Source of the DNA: Rhizophagus irregularis
Lineage: Eukaryota > Glomeromycota > Glomeromycetes > Glomerales > Glomeraceae
Direction: 5' to 3'
Assembly (NCBI RefSeq): GCF_026210795.1
Contig: NC_089435.1
Coordinates: forward strand, 3,596,001-3,660,000
Length of the DNA: 64,000 nt
Shown here: one piece after another, positions 31,771-43,264 of the stretch
Layout: each line of letters starts with the position of its first letter
Position numbering within the stretch: the first letter of the stretch is position 1
Made by a program: the position numbers and the translations under genes
The notes under the pieces: generated by a model
Told to the model about the DNA's origin: nothing
Databases searched by the model: none
The model's input: only the letters and a program-made list of their open reading frames with translations

Positions 31771-31994
31771 GACTTTTACGTAATAAACTTCAATCATATA
31801 AAAATGAAGTGGTTTATTTTTGCAATATTGATTTGATTTTAACGATTAAATTTAAAGATTTAATTAAGGCAGGATTAAAGACTAAATTATTAGTAAGAAT
31901 CAATCACGAAAATATTCACCTCGTTTAAGAAATATTTAGTATTATTTTAAATCTTTTTAAAATGACTTTTCTATCTGAGTAACAATAACGTGTT
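31771..31994. other. short spacer with weak plus-strand coding look
   Basis: The plus frame 31820-31928 (DLILTIKFKDLIKAGLKTKL) looks protein-like but cannot be assigned; perhaps debris of another gene. Confidence 0.25.
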
Positions 31995-32952
31995 GGTCAA
32001 GCTGCTTCATATATAATACCATATCCCCCTTTTGTCATTTCTTTTACATTTTTAAATTGAGAATATGGTATCCACTTAACTGATTTTACACTATTAAAAT
32101 TAGAAATTAATATGATTTATAGTACAAAATATTTATCAATTGAGTTTGCAATATCTAAGTTGTAATAGATAATATCATTAAGAAAGAAATCAAAAAGATA
32201 ACTATCCACATAACTACATATAATGAGTGAGATTCTTTTACATTTTCTACATTGAGTTTGGCCTGTAAGTCCAAAAATAATGTTTGTTGTTAACAATAAG
32301 ACAATTTGTACAATACTTTTGACAATCTGATGCAAATATTAATCCTGACGAACAATTTATACAAGAATAACTATTGCACCACCATGATAAGTAAAGAATT
32401 GAAATTTGCTTTTTAGCCAAGGTTGATTCTACACATTCAAAAGAAATTAGATAACAATCTGAGCATAGTCTTAATCGCCATACATCAATAAGTTTACCTA
32501 GTGTCTTTCCACATAATTGACAATGTTTTTCACTTTCAATCACCTTACTGTATAGGTTGAAATCATTGATATTAACAAGATAAGTATTACTAAAATATCT
32601 TATCATTTGTTTAAAACTTAAAATTCTCAAACAATTTCTACAGCATTCTTGAATACTTTGTGGTACTTTTATCTTACTTAGTATCTCATGTTTTTTACAT
32701 CCCAAGTCCATTATATAATTGTCCAAGTATATATTATTATCAGTAATATCATTATTAATAAATATAACGCGAAAAACATTTTTTGCAATATTTTTGATCA
32801 CGACAAAAAAGCGCCCCAAAATAGTATTCTCCACAATAGATACATTTTATATCATTTCTATTAAAAGAAATAAATTTAATTGGTATAGGATTAGATTTTA
32901 ATCTTGGTGTTGGATCAAAAAATTTTTTATCCTTTGTATTTACGAGTTCCAT
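31995..32952 (-). pseudogene. truncated, frameshifted paralogue of the Cys-rich kinase
   Basis: Read from the ATG at 32952, MELVNTKDKKFFDPTPRLKS, IYCGEYYFGALFCRDQKYC and KKCFSRYIY match the gene at 3664. The frame then breaks and continues from 32834 to 32247 (QSIQECCRNCLRILSFKQM, CQLCGKTLGKLID, LCSDCYLISFECV), breaks again, and continues at 32335-32117 with CRKCKRISLI. A further piece at about 32095-31995 gives VKWIPYSQF then EMTKGGYGIIYEAA and a stop. So the Cys-rich part and the glycine loop survive, but the ATP lysine and the catalytic core are gone. It is inverted relative to the 3.7-kb gene and 28 kb away. It shows that the ancestral start corresponds to 3664. Confidence 0.85.
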
Positions 32953-33460
32953 TTTACAGTATCGAATAACAATAATGAATTTAGAAAATTTGAACGTATT
33001 TTATTGATATTTATTTATATTTTTATATCTGAATGATACAGTTTGAAAGGATAGAACTTTCTGTTAGTGATACAGAAAATACTATGAAATTTTGAATTAT
33101 TACAGAAAGTTCATTTTAAATTTAGAAACACTTTATCGAAGAGCAAATGCATAAAAGTGATGAAGTAAACATGTAGTGTATGGTTAACGTGTACACGATA
33201 GATCGGTCTACGCCTTTCCTTATTTGGAGGACGTCTAAAGCAGGGAAATCATGTGACTTAGAAAAAATTGTTTTTCATAAATAAATCTTTTTACCATATA
33301 TACAACCATTCTAAACACATATGCTAAATGCATTGCCTGCTCTGTAAGTTTACAATTAGTCGCCAGTGATTTTTTGATGATATATTATGCCTGTAATTTT
33401 TCTGATGATATTTTCATGTTCACGTGTTTTTATAGTTTATTTATATCTTTTCCAATCTTT
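32953..33460. other. gene-free stretch
   Basis: AT-rich. TGCTCTGTAAGTTTAC at 33338 resembles an arm of the element at 27156-27597. Confidence 0.35.
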
Positions 33461-33468
33461 CCCATGAT

Positions 33469-33881
33469 TAGGGATTGGAATCGATAATCGAATCAAAATC
33501 GAATCTCATTTGTTAAAGAGAAAATTGAAATTAAGCAAAAAAATTAATTTAGCATTGCATCCAAAATTAAAGTGCATGATTTAAAATATTTTCAAAAAAG
33601 AAAAATTGATCGATAATTCCCTTCAAAAACTTAAAAATGACAAAATGATTGGCAAATGATCGGCAATGCTCGGCAATGATGTTCTAGTAATTTACAGTTG
33701 GATATTAGTAACGATATTTAATTTCTTAATAGATTTTACAATTTTAATTCAGAATTTATATATTTACTGATCATGGAATATTTACTGATCATGGAATTAA
33801 TTATCAAAGCTTAAAATGGATTATCTTTTAAGGAACAAAAAATCGAATCTACGAAGATTCGATAATCGATTCCCATCCCTA
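33469..33881. mobile_element. hAT-type MITE, 413 bp, exact 8-bp TSD
   Basis: Starts TAGGGATTGGAATCGATA and ends ATCGATTCCCATCCCTA. It is flanked by CCCATGAT at 33461-33468 and 33882-33889. Further in, ATCGAATC faces GATTCGAT. There is no ORF. It shares the TAGGGAT terminus with the element at 20265 but not its interior, so a different subfamily. Confidence 0.92.
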
Positions 33882-34161
33882 CCCATGATCCCATCACTGG
33901 ACGTTAGATAAGAGAGTATCGCATAAATATAATGATATTTACGGCGCAGCCGTGGAAATCATTGATATTCATGACTCTCTATGAAATAACTACAACAAAC
34001 AGTTATACCGTATTTTGCGGTATATAAGCACCTTGTTTTGCATTTAATGCCTCCCAAGATACTCATAACTCTGGCCAAAATAGCCATAATTCCGGCCAGG
34101 TGCTTATTTTCGTGGTGTTTACTAACAGCAACGATAATTTCATATAATATAGTTAGGCCAT

Positions 34162-34346
34162 ACAAACTTAATTTTCAGTTCTCATATCCCGGCCGGGTTA
34201 GTTTTTGACTATACAGATCTTTTTAAATTTAAAAAAAATTTCATATGAATTTTATATATAAAATTTTTTGGAAAAAAAATTGGAAAGCCTGTTTGCCGGG
34301 TCATTTTCAAAATTGTTATGTTAATGAAAACTGAAAATTAAATTTG
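34162..34346. mobile_element. GGCCGGG-type MITE, copy b
   Basis: CAAACTTAATTTTCAGTTCTCAT (34162-34184) is mirrored by ATGAAAACTGAAAATTAAATTTG (34324-34346). The interior has TCCCGGCCGGGTTAG and TTGCCGGGTCA. Related to the copies at 28501 and 54890, in inverted or rearranged form. Confidence 0.7.
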
Positions 34347-34567
34347 ACATTGCATGTATGACAAACAAACTTTGTATGCCGGAATGTGTCAATTGTCAAG
34401 CCTCATATTTTATCTCGATCATAATTTTTTATTATTTAATCTTATTGCTTCATTTTTTTTGTTTTTTGTACTTTAAACTGTATAGTAGACATTGTATTAA
34501 GAAAATATTTGATAAAATATATTTCTCTTTAATTGAATATAAATATAGTGTGCAAAAAAAATCCAAT

Positions 34568-34704
34568 CATATCGGCTGATTGAAAAAATCAAGCCAATTA
34601 ATATTTAAGCTCAGTTGATCTCATTATATAATTATATAACTGATGGGTTACTTATTGTCATTAGCGTATAAAATTATGGGAGGCTTTTCTGATCAGCCGA
34701 TATG
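34568..34704. mobile_element. short MITE, CATATCGGCTGAT termini
   Basis: CATATCGGCTGAT at 34568 is repeated inverted as ATCAGCCGATATG ending at 34704; 137 bp, no ORF. Confidence 0.55.
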
Positions 34705-35354
34705 TTAATTATTAGATTTTAATAGTCCATACCTCATGCCTTGTGTCACTACACCACGAATATATATTTGGTAAAAATTGTGTAGCAAAGGCTGGGGTTT
34801 TCTTTAGTCATGTTTTTTCTTTCGCAATGAACGAAGGATTATTTATTTATTTTTTAGACTATTTTAGATAATATATATATAATATCATGTTATCACGTTT
34901 TATATTTCGTATATGCGTGTAAATATTTGCATAAACTAATAAAGAATTCAGCTTAACAAGATTAAAAATAAAAATAAAAATAAGGATTTTTGTATAGTCT
35001 TCACCGTGTAGTCACTTTATTTCGGCTTATTTTGATATGCGGATAATATTAAAAGGGATAGACATTTTATTTTTTACTAAATTAAAATAATCAATTTTAT
35101 TAAGAACTCTAAAAGCTATTATTGAATAATTTTTATATAAAAATATTCTTGGTTAGAGGTTTCGGGTAAACTATATAAATTTGATAAACCAAATTGTTAG
35201 TATAGTTAAATTTTATTTCTTATCAATTTATATGATGGTAATACTAATTGATCGTGAAATTCGTGAAATGATAAACTGCGTCTTATGACGATTAGTTTAT
35301 CGGTATCGTAATTATTTTTTTCATATAAAAAAAGAAAAAAGTATGCAAATGAGA
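34705..35354. other. gene-free stretch
   Basis: AT-rich, nothing supported apart from the tRNA-like genes that follow. Confidence 0.4.
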
Positions 35355-35450
35355 GCCCAGTGCAGGAATTGAACCCGCGTTTCCACGATTCATCTTTGAA
35401 AACTTATATTTAATAAGTTGTGGCGTTCTAACCAACTGAACTAACTGGGC
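35355..35450 (-). tRNA. tRNA-like gene with probable intron, copy 1
   Basis: On the minus strand the 96-nt sequence folds with a perfect 7-bp acceptor stem (GCCCAGT/ACTGGGC), a D-stem GTTC/GAAC around AGTTGGTTA, an anticodon-arm base CCAC/GTGG, and a T-arm GCGGG-TTCAATT-CCTGC. The A box (TAGTTCAGTTGG) and B box (GGTTCAATTCC) fit RNA polymerase III promoters, and a run of six T follows about 15 nt after the 3' end. The anticodon region is about 24 nt too long, consistent with an intron, but no placement gives a fully canonical loop. CTTATT suggests Ile(UAU) but would have U at position 37. It is either a real intron-containing tRNA or a recent pseudogene. Confidence 0.65.
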
Positions 35451-35568
35451 GATTATTTTGTTTAACATCTCATTTTATTATTGATATACAGAAAAATACA
35501 CAAAATTGGATATCATTTCATAATTTTAATATTTTTTATATATAAAAAAAAGAGTATGCAAAAAGAGA

Positions 35569-35665
35569 GCCCGGTGCAGGAATTGAACCCGCGTTTCCAC
35601 GATTCACCTTTGAAAATTTATATTTTAATAAGTTGTGGCGTTCTAACCAACTGAACTAACTGGGC
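35569..35665 (-). tRNA. tRNA-like gene with probable intron, copy 2
   Basis: 97 nt, nearly identical to the copy at 35355-35450; the flanking 60 bases are also similar, so this is a tandem duplication of about 215 bp. Differences lie mainly in the intron region, plus one change in the acceptor 3' strand (ACCGGGC) that creates an A-C mismatch. This copy is therefore the more likely to be non-functional. Confidence 0.6.
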
Positions 35666-36112
35666 AATTAATTTATTCAACACCTTATTTTATTAATTAT
35701 ATATAGAAAAATAAACCGCATATGTTGCAATGCTAATAACTTTACGCATCTGATGGCCTTATATGAGCGAAAATTACTGCAAAAACATACATGATAGTTC
35801 AGAATCCAGATTGATGCAATCTTAATTATATAATATGACCCATGAATAGTCTCGTGAATATGATTCTTCTATAAGTGATCATTTGCACCGCTCCTTTCTT
35901 ACTGATTTGGTATATACTTTCAAGCTGAGCAAGAAAATGTTACTATTACATAGAGTATATCGATGATTAGAACACGTGACAGATTATTACTCATGATATG
36001 TTCTGTTATTATGAAATCACTGCGATAAAAATCACTGCAGGCGATTTTTATTTTCATCGCATAATTCTGGCCAAAATATAATTCCGGCCAAAGTTTGTGT
36101 ACCATAATATAT

Positions 36113-36263
36113 ACTTATTGTATAGTATTTAGGCAATAACGTGCTGTTTTCGATTGAGGCCATTTGATTGGCTCAGATTGTGCCACGAAGTGGTACAATA
36201 TGACCGATCAAATGGTTGAGATCGAAAACAGCTAAGTATTGCCTAAAGACCTATACAATAAGT
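36113..36263. mobile_element. 151-bp palindromic MITE
   Basis: ACTTATTGTATAG (36113) faces CTATACAATAAGT (36263). TATTTAGGCAATA, GCTGTTTTCGAT and CCATTTGAT are each mirrored, and the centre ATTGTGCCACGAAGTGGTACAAT is itself palindromic. No ORF. Confidence 0.75.
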
Positions 36264-37926
36264 GTTTTATTATATAGACTCTCACGATCACACTATTAAA
36301 TCAGTCACGAGTTAATGTATAGTCTATTTGTATAAAAATCTAATTATATTATGTATTTGTAATGATTTAAAATTTAAACAGTATTCATTTATTATATATA
36401 TCATCAATAAAGCTATTCAATAAATGTAAAAAAAATACAGTGTGATCCTATAAGGATATATAATAATAAAATGTTATTAACCTACTTTTGTTAACACTTT
36501 TTTAATTTTAATAATAAAGAAATTGAGCAATTTTTATTAAAAATATTACTAATTTTTTTTTTTATTTAGACAAAGAAACTGGCCAATTTTTTATTAAGAA
36601 ATAAAAAAAAATTGTTTTTTCAATTTTTGGTTAAGAAATCGACCAATTTTTTATTATAAAATGACTATCAGTTACCTGCTGTTGCTTTGCACCATATACC
36701 GATATATTATTATTAAAAAAAAAAATCACCAAAAATCTTATCACACCTATTATTATTAAAAAAAAAAAGCACAGAAAATTTATTGTCTATCTATTGTTAT
36801 TAAAAAAAAATCTTAGAAAATTTTTTACAAATCCTATTAAACATAATCTATTGTTAAAAAAAACTTTTATTAATGGGAACTAAAAAAAATCTTACTAAAA
36901 ACAATTATTAGCTCAATAAGTTAATTTTCTATTACATCTATTGTAGTTAAGAAAAACATCTCAGAAAATTTTAATTATAACTATTTATTATACTTATACC
37001 AATCTATTGAATCATTTATGTCTATCCATTATATACCATACTGATCTATTGTTATTAAAAAAAATCTCTGAAAATTTTTTTATATCTATCTATTGTACTT
37101 TACCGATCTATTATTGAAAAAAAAAAAAATTCCAGAAAATTTCTATACGATCTACATCCAAGTGATCAGCAAAATTAAATTTTTCTTTGATAACAACTAA
37201 ACAAACTAAACATGCAGCGAAAGTGGCACAGGTTATAAAAAAGCCTAGGCATATGCGTTATGCATAATGCTTCATGCTTCTACCAGTTTTTCTTTTCCAA
37301 AAATATGAAAATATGCATGCAGTTCGGACAAATTACAAATTGAGCGAAAAAGCCGATGATCTAAATCCATTCAAAACTACTTATACGCGTTTGTGGATGA
37401 TGATCTTTTCCATATAGTGTTATTTTAAGAACCAAAAATATTCTTATTTTTAGAATTAAACGCCTCTAATGTTACGGATAAAGTTGAATTTGTACTACTA
37501 CTAGACTATTACTAGCTATTAATCGAACAACGGAAAATCTAATGAAGAATTCTATTTATTCTTTTAATTGGCCTTTTATTGGTATCAGAAAGCGGCGGAG
37601 AAGGGTTATAAATGGGCGATTAAAGATGCTGCCCGAAACTTAGTAGTTTCCGAAACTGTCAAAACTGAAACTTGGTAAAACTATTTCTGAAATTTTTTTA
37701 TTTTCCAAAACTGGCCCTATAAAAAAAAGTTGTCCAAACACTGTTCGGTTTTTTGTTCGGAAAATTGACCCCGTTCCGAACATTTACTTGACATTTATTG
37801 GACAGTTATCATGAATAACAAAAATATTGTCAAATCACCTAAATCCTATCAATGCTTGTAAGCTTATAAAAAAGCTTACTTTTTTTTCAATTCGAATATT
37901 TCTTTTTCAAATTTTAAAATTTCATT
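36264..37926. other. gene-free stretch with A-tract repeats
   Basis: 36440-37150 contains loosely repeated TATTATTAAAAAAAAA...ATCTATTG words, each ending near GAAAATTTT. The rest, including the upstream region of the kinase, shows nothing I can name. Confidence 0.45.
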
Positions 37927-40222
37927 ATGTCCGACGTTCGTTATAAATTAATTTTTAGTGTATTAAATAAAGCAAAATCATTAATAGATTTAAATATTCA
38001 CAATAATTTAGAGAAGAAATACGAATACATAAAACAAATTATCCTTAATAATGAAGAAATTCTTACGAAAGATGAAAAGTTAGAAGCAATAAAATTATTA
38101 AATAATACATTTGACAAAGATAAAATTCTTTATAATGAAGGAACAAAAAGAATTTGTGAAAATTGTCAAAAAGAATGTTTAGCCATATCATATTGTGAAT
38201 ATTGTATTAGAAATTATTTAAAAGAAAATTTTTCAGATTGGACTTCCGAAAATGAAGATATTGATAATTTAATACGAAAATGTCAAATGGAATCATATGC
38301 TCCTAATAGGATAATAGAATGGATTCCATATAATAATTTGCGAAATATTGAATATTTAACTAAAGGTGGTTACTCCGAAATTTATACGGCGGATTGGATT
38401 GATGGAGAATATTTTAAATGGAATAATCAAGAACGAAAATTAAAAAGATTTGGAAAGCAAAAAGTAATACTTAAAAGATTGGAAAATGGTGAAAACACTA
38501 ACAGAAATTGGTTTGATGAGGTAAGAATTTTTAACTTGATCAAGGGTGTTTATAGAAGCGTAGGAGGTTTTACAGTGGTTCGCATAGGTTAAATAGAAAA
38601 TAGAAAATAGACTCTGATAAAATACCGCGCCCGTACTTTCTTTCATTGAGCGCCGCTTTTTTAAAAAAAGAGTAAACTTTTTTTTTTATAGCGACCTTAA
38701 AAGTATTTAGGAAAGGTTCCCTTTCCCAAACCTAAAAAATAAATGTTTAATAAATAAAAGTATTTTAGCCTCATAAATTTTTATAAAACTAATATTTTTT
38801 TGTAATATAAAACTGATTTATAAGGGTTTTCATATCATATCCGAATATATAGTAACGAAATAATATTCATTATTTATAAAACTTTGTACTATTAAAACTT
38901 CACTTTCGTAAAATATAAATTGTATCGTTAATTTTCTACGCTCACGCACTATTTGTCTCTCATTATTACATAACCTTGCATTTTATTTAAAATATCCACG
39001 TCTAAATCTACGCTAATCTTCGCTATAGTTAAACTACATTTTTACATGCAAGATGCGTGTAGTACTAATGTACTAATTCTTCGTTAATAATTTATATTTT
39101 ATATTTTTCTCAAATTGTATTGTTTTTGAACTTTTGGTGCAAATGATAAAAGTTCAGAGTCGGAAAATGTTTGAAAAAAAAAAACGATATTCTTATTAAG
39201 ATAATTATAATCTTATATTAATTTTATTTTGTAGGTTAAATCTCATTTAACTTTAAGTAACAAATGGTCCGGCGTAGTAAAATTGTACGGTTTAACAAAA
39301 GATCCATCCGACGGGAATTATATTCTCGTAATACAACAAATGAATATGGATTTAAGAGAATATTTACAAAAAAATCGTAACCTTACATGGAAAGAAAAAA
39401 TTGATATTATTTTTTATATAATTAATGCACTTTCTCAAATTCATAAAGAGAATGCAATTCATAGAGATTTACATTCTGGAAATATATTATTTTCCCAACT
39501 TAATCAAGAATTTTATATCAGTGATCTTGGATTTTGTGGACCAGCCGACAAAAAATTAGATAGTATATACGGGAATCTATCTTATATAGCTCCAGAAGTT
39601 ATTTCTAAAAAAGAATCCACTTTCGCATCTGATATTTATAGTATTGCAATTTTAATGTGGGAAGTTTCGTCCGGGCAATTTCCTTTTATTAATCACACTC
39701 GTGATTACTATTTAGCAACGAAAATAATGAATGGAATGAGACCGAAAATAATGTCAAGTACACCTCTAAAATATAAAATATTAATGGAGCAATGTTGGCA
39801 CGCTGATCCAACAAAAAGACCTGATATCAATAGTCTTCATAATAAGATTTTTGAAGTAAGAAAATTATATTATCAAAATAATCAATACGAAAATAATAAG
39901 CAACATCAAACAAGTAACGATAATATTAGTAAATTCGGAAATTTACTTGAAATAAGAATTATTACCGAAGGTAAGATATCAGTATTTGGTCACTGTATAT
40001 TATTCTTAATTTATACTTTTTGATACTAAATTTTAATTAAACATTCTTTATATTATTTAGCTCATCATAGTCAGCATAATTTTAGCATTCCGAACAGTAA
40101 GTAATTAATTTATAGATGAGTATATTAACTATAAATGAAACATATTTTACATAATCCAAATAATTTTACCTAATTCAGAAATTGAAGATATCGGGAATAA
40201 TTCAATATCTAGTAAAGAATAA
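37927..40222 (+). CDS. TKL-type protein kinase, four exons, apparently intact
   Basis: Exons 37927-38520, 39235-39970, 40061-40096 and 40179-40222, all GT/AG with consistent phases, give 469 residues. Residues 1-70 are helical; C77, C80, C90 and C93 (CENC, then CEYC) form a zinc ribbon. The linker NFSDWTSENEDIDNLI and WIPYNNL precede a kinase domain with glycine loop KGGYSEIY (146-153), ATP lysine in VILK (K183), HRD 274-276, N281, DLG 295-297, APE 317-319 and DIYSIAILMWE. As in the 3.7-kb gene, DLG replaces DFG. The glycine loop lacks the third glycine. The first intron falls at the same E|V position as in the other kinase but is 714 bp long instead of 83. The C-terminal 80 residues are Asn/Gln-rich and probably disordered. 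Likely a cytosolic Ser/Thr signalling kinase; partners unknown. Confidence 0.88.
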
Positions 40223-41101
40223 TTAAGGATGTCATGTATCATATAGTTCCAACACCAGCGTTACGCTACCACATTGTACTGTACATTTGTACTACAAGAA
40301 AGATTTTCATAGAAAAAAACATTGTATATACCACGTTCATCATGTATTATAGTTTTCAAATTTAAAACACTTTATTAGAGATGAGTTATTTGAAAAATGA
40401 AAGCTTATTTAGTTTAAAAATTTCGTGCTGTATAACATAAAAAATATATTTTGACAAATGTTTTATGCGTTTTCTAACAATTTTTCACTTCATTTAGTTC
40501 CAATTGAACAAAGTTGGAGAGTTAAGACAAAAATTGTAAAAGAGTCCACATTTTTTTTGCGTCGCTTCTCAACTTTTTTTCCCATCTTTCAATAGGAGAA
40601 AATAGGAAATCAAATAAAAGATAAAGCAGGAAAAAATAAGAAGCTTAATAAATAATTATCCCGTATCGGCACTACGGAGTTCTATACTGATCTGCCGACT
40701 ATCTGCTATTGCGGAATTTTTCAATTTTTTCAAGTGTTACTGATTCTGTATTTCTTATATATTTTATATTTTATGTCTTATTATTTGTTTTGAGTCACCT
40801 TTAATCTTAATAATGAAAATATATCTTACTATTTTTCTGTTGTTATAATTATTATAGGAATTATATTTCATTATTTTTTTATATTATTTCTATTATTCAG
40901 TTATTTTATTGATTATCAAACATTTTATATTAATATCTTTTGTATTTATTCATGTAAGAGGTCAAGTTCTTGTATAATTAATTATAATATTGAATTTAAT
41001 AAAGTAAAACCTTTAGCATGAAAATTAAACTTCTTGTTAAACATATCAAACATTCGTAACATTCATGACACGATCGTCGGTCACATGATTATTCAATTAT
41101 A
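40223..41101. other. gene-free stretch
   Basis: AT-rich downstream region. No gene or clear element. Confidence 0.4.
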
Positions 41102-41965
41102 ACACAACTATCCAGGGTTCATGCTGCCCGACATCGGCCGAAAGGGGTCGCAACTAGCGGTGGTGCACAAACAGGCGTTAGGCGTAGGATATTGCTGAAA
41201 GTCTAGTATACATTTAATAAATATACCTTGAAGCTATTGTTGAAGCGTGAATCCGAATAGCCATGAAACAGAATTGAAGTAAAACTAGGAAACGGAGCCC
41301 ACACGTCAAGATCCGGTCGCCTAAAAAAAAAAAGAAAGTCGAAACGTTGTAAGATGTTTCGTTAAAGCAAAGAAAATTACATGATTTTTCATCGAAGAAA
41401 TCTCACGCGTCCAGACCTGAAGAATAAGCCGCATCTAAAATAATAGTCCTTCGTTACGCTCCAAAAAAAGATAAAAAATGGAAACGTTAATAACGTTTCA
41501 CTGAAGAGAAAGTTTACAATGCTTTCCACTCTTACCGAAATTCACGTTAATAGATATTCGATGAAATCGCCTAAATAAAAAGATACAAAACGAAACGTTA
41601 ATATACGTTCCGTCAAAGAAATATTCAGAGAAAACTCCATACTGAAATAAACTTCGCGATTCTCACTGAAAAAAACATAAAACTTACTTCCTTCTATTAC
41701 AAATTTTTAAGAAAATTAGTTTACTAAATGGGATAAGAAACGTTTCACGTCCGGAGAGACTGAAAGAACTACCTAAAAAACAGAAATATTCCGTTAAAAA
41801 ATTTTTGATTTTTTCTTATGGTGCTTTTTAAACAAAGTACGTTTCTTAGTTAATAAAACCTACTTTATTATTTTCCTCGTGTCCAAGTCTACAAAATATA
41901 AAAAAGAAATGTTTCATTAGAAACATTTCAAACTTTCCTAAATTCCCATTTCACCTTGGAGCTAA
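41102..41965 (+). repeat. composite dispersed repeat, copy B (partial)
   Basis: It holds a single satellite unit (ACATCGGCCGAAAGGGG at about 41131, then GGTGGTGCACAAAC) followed by the 3' part shared with copies A and C: ATTGCTGAAAGTCTAGTATA, CGGAGCCCACACGTC, CGAAACGTTAATA. It has a private segment near 41410-41530 that is partly shared with C (TAAGCCGCATCTAAAATAAT). The 5' half of the element is missing. Confidence 0.8.
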
Positions 41966-42210
41966 TGTCAGGAAATGTGGCGCAGTATTAAAATTTTTGA
42001 AATTTTAAATTTAGTTTACTGCGGTCCGCAACGACCTTAAACTAAGGATGATGATTTATTTTAGGCAGTCCAAAATGACTTTAAACTATTGGTTAATTTA
42101 TTTTTGGTATTATTTTACTTTAGCTGTCCGCGATGACGATGACTATGATGTAGTTATAACATAATTTACTGTGCAAACTGAACTAACGAACTTGGAAAAT
42201 AAAGATTTTA

Positions 42211-42641
42211 CAGTCAAACCTCGATGTACCGATATTCTATATACCGATAAATGGTCTATACCGATAAATTTCAATTATCCAATTTCATAATTAATAAAAA
42301 AACGTTGTTGTACCGATATTATATATAGTTTCGCGATGTAACATGTAACGATACTCTTTCTTTGCCTCTTTATAGTAACGTATAATAAAATAATTTAGGT
42401 TACACTGGTTTTAATTTGGGCTGGTCCTTAGGTTTGGCCCGAGTTAAAAAAATTGTAAACTTATAATTCGAGCGTCTGGCCAAAATCATATTTTTTTGGT
42501 TTTTCGGAATTAAGCATAGTGCGAGCCAGAATTAGATTTTGGCCCGCATTATAATCTACAGATAATATATATGTACCGATATTTCAATGTACTGATACTT
42601 TTTCCCTGTCCCGACAGTATCGGTATATCGAAGTTTGACTG
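42211..42641. mobile_element. pogo/Tc1-like MITE, 431 bp, TA target site
   Basis: Starts CAGTCAAACCTCGATGTACC and ends GGTATATCGAAGTTTGACTG, flanked on both sides by TA (42209-42210, 42642-42643). CAGTCAAACCTCG-type ends with a TA duplication are typical of pogo/Fot1-group elements. The interior repeats TACCGATA words and has no transposase. Confidence 0.88.
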
Positions 42642-43264
42642 TATTATTTTAACCCAAATGCATTAGGTCTAGTGGCAAAAGACTATATCCTTGCGGGTAA
42701 TTCCGCGGGATCAAATGTTGCAGTTCCCTGGAAAAATATGGATTTTGTTTATATTTTCGGAAGAGTACTAGCTATTTATTATTTTAACCATGAATGTTGT
42801 TCACGAATTTTTAGTATTATTAAAAAAATTATAATTTGTAGAGCTTCTTCCCTCTTTTCCCTTTTTAGGGATAATATGCGCAAATAATTTATAATTTTTC
42901 ACCTATATGGCATAAAAATCAATAAACCATGTCTCCCAATAAATACAAATGTTACATTTATAGTCTTTGCCAAATTATCACCTAACGCAAGTCGACACCT
43001 GTACATATTTTCTGTTCTTTTCTTTTTAACAAAAGTATATATTTACATATTTACAGCACATAACCAAGTAAATAAAGTAGTGATCGAGCGGATCATGATA
43101 ATAGCAAATAGGTAGGTTATTTTTTATACCAATAATTAATTTCTCTTATTTACAAATATAAAGAATAATACAGTTCATACGAATTTTTGAAGGGTTGCAC
43201 AAATCACTAATAAATTTTTATCACATGATGTGCGAGAAATTCTAAACTTCATATTTTCAAGAGT
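42642..43264. other. gene-free stretch
   Basis: A short open frame at 42672-42887 begins protein-like (KDYILAGNSAGSNVAVPW) but turns to low-complexity sequence; no family recognised. Confidence 0.35.
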
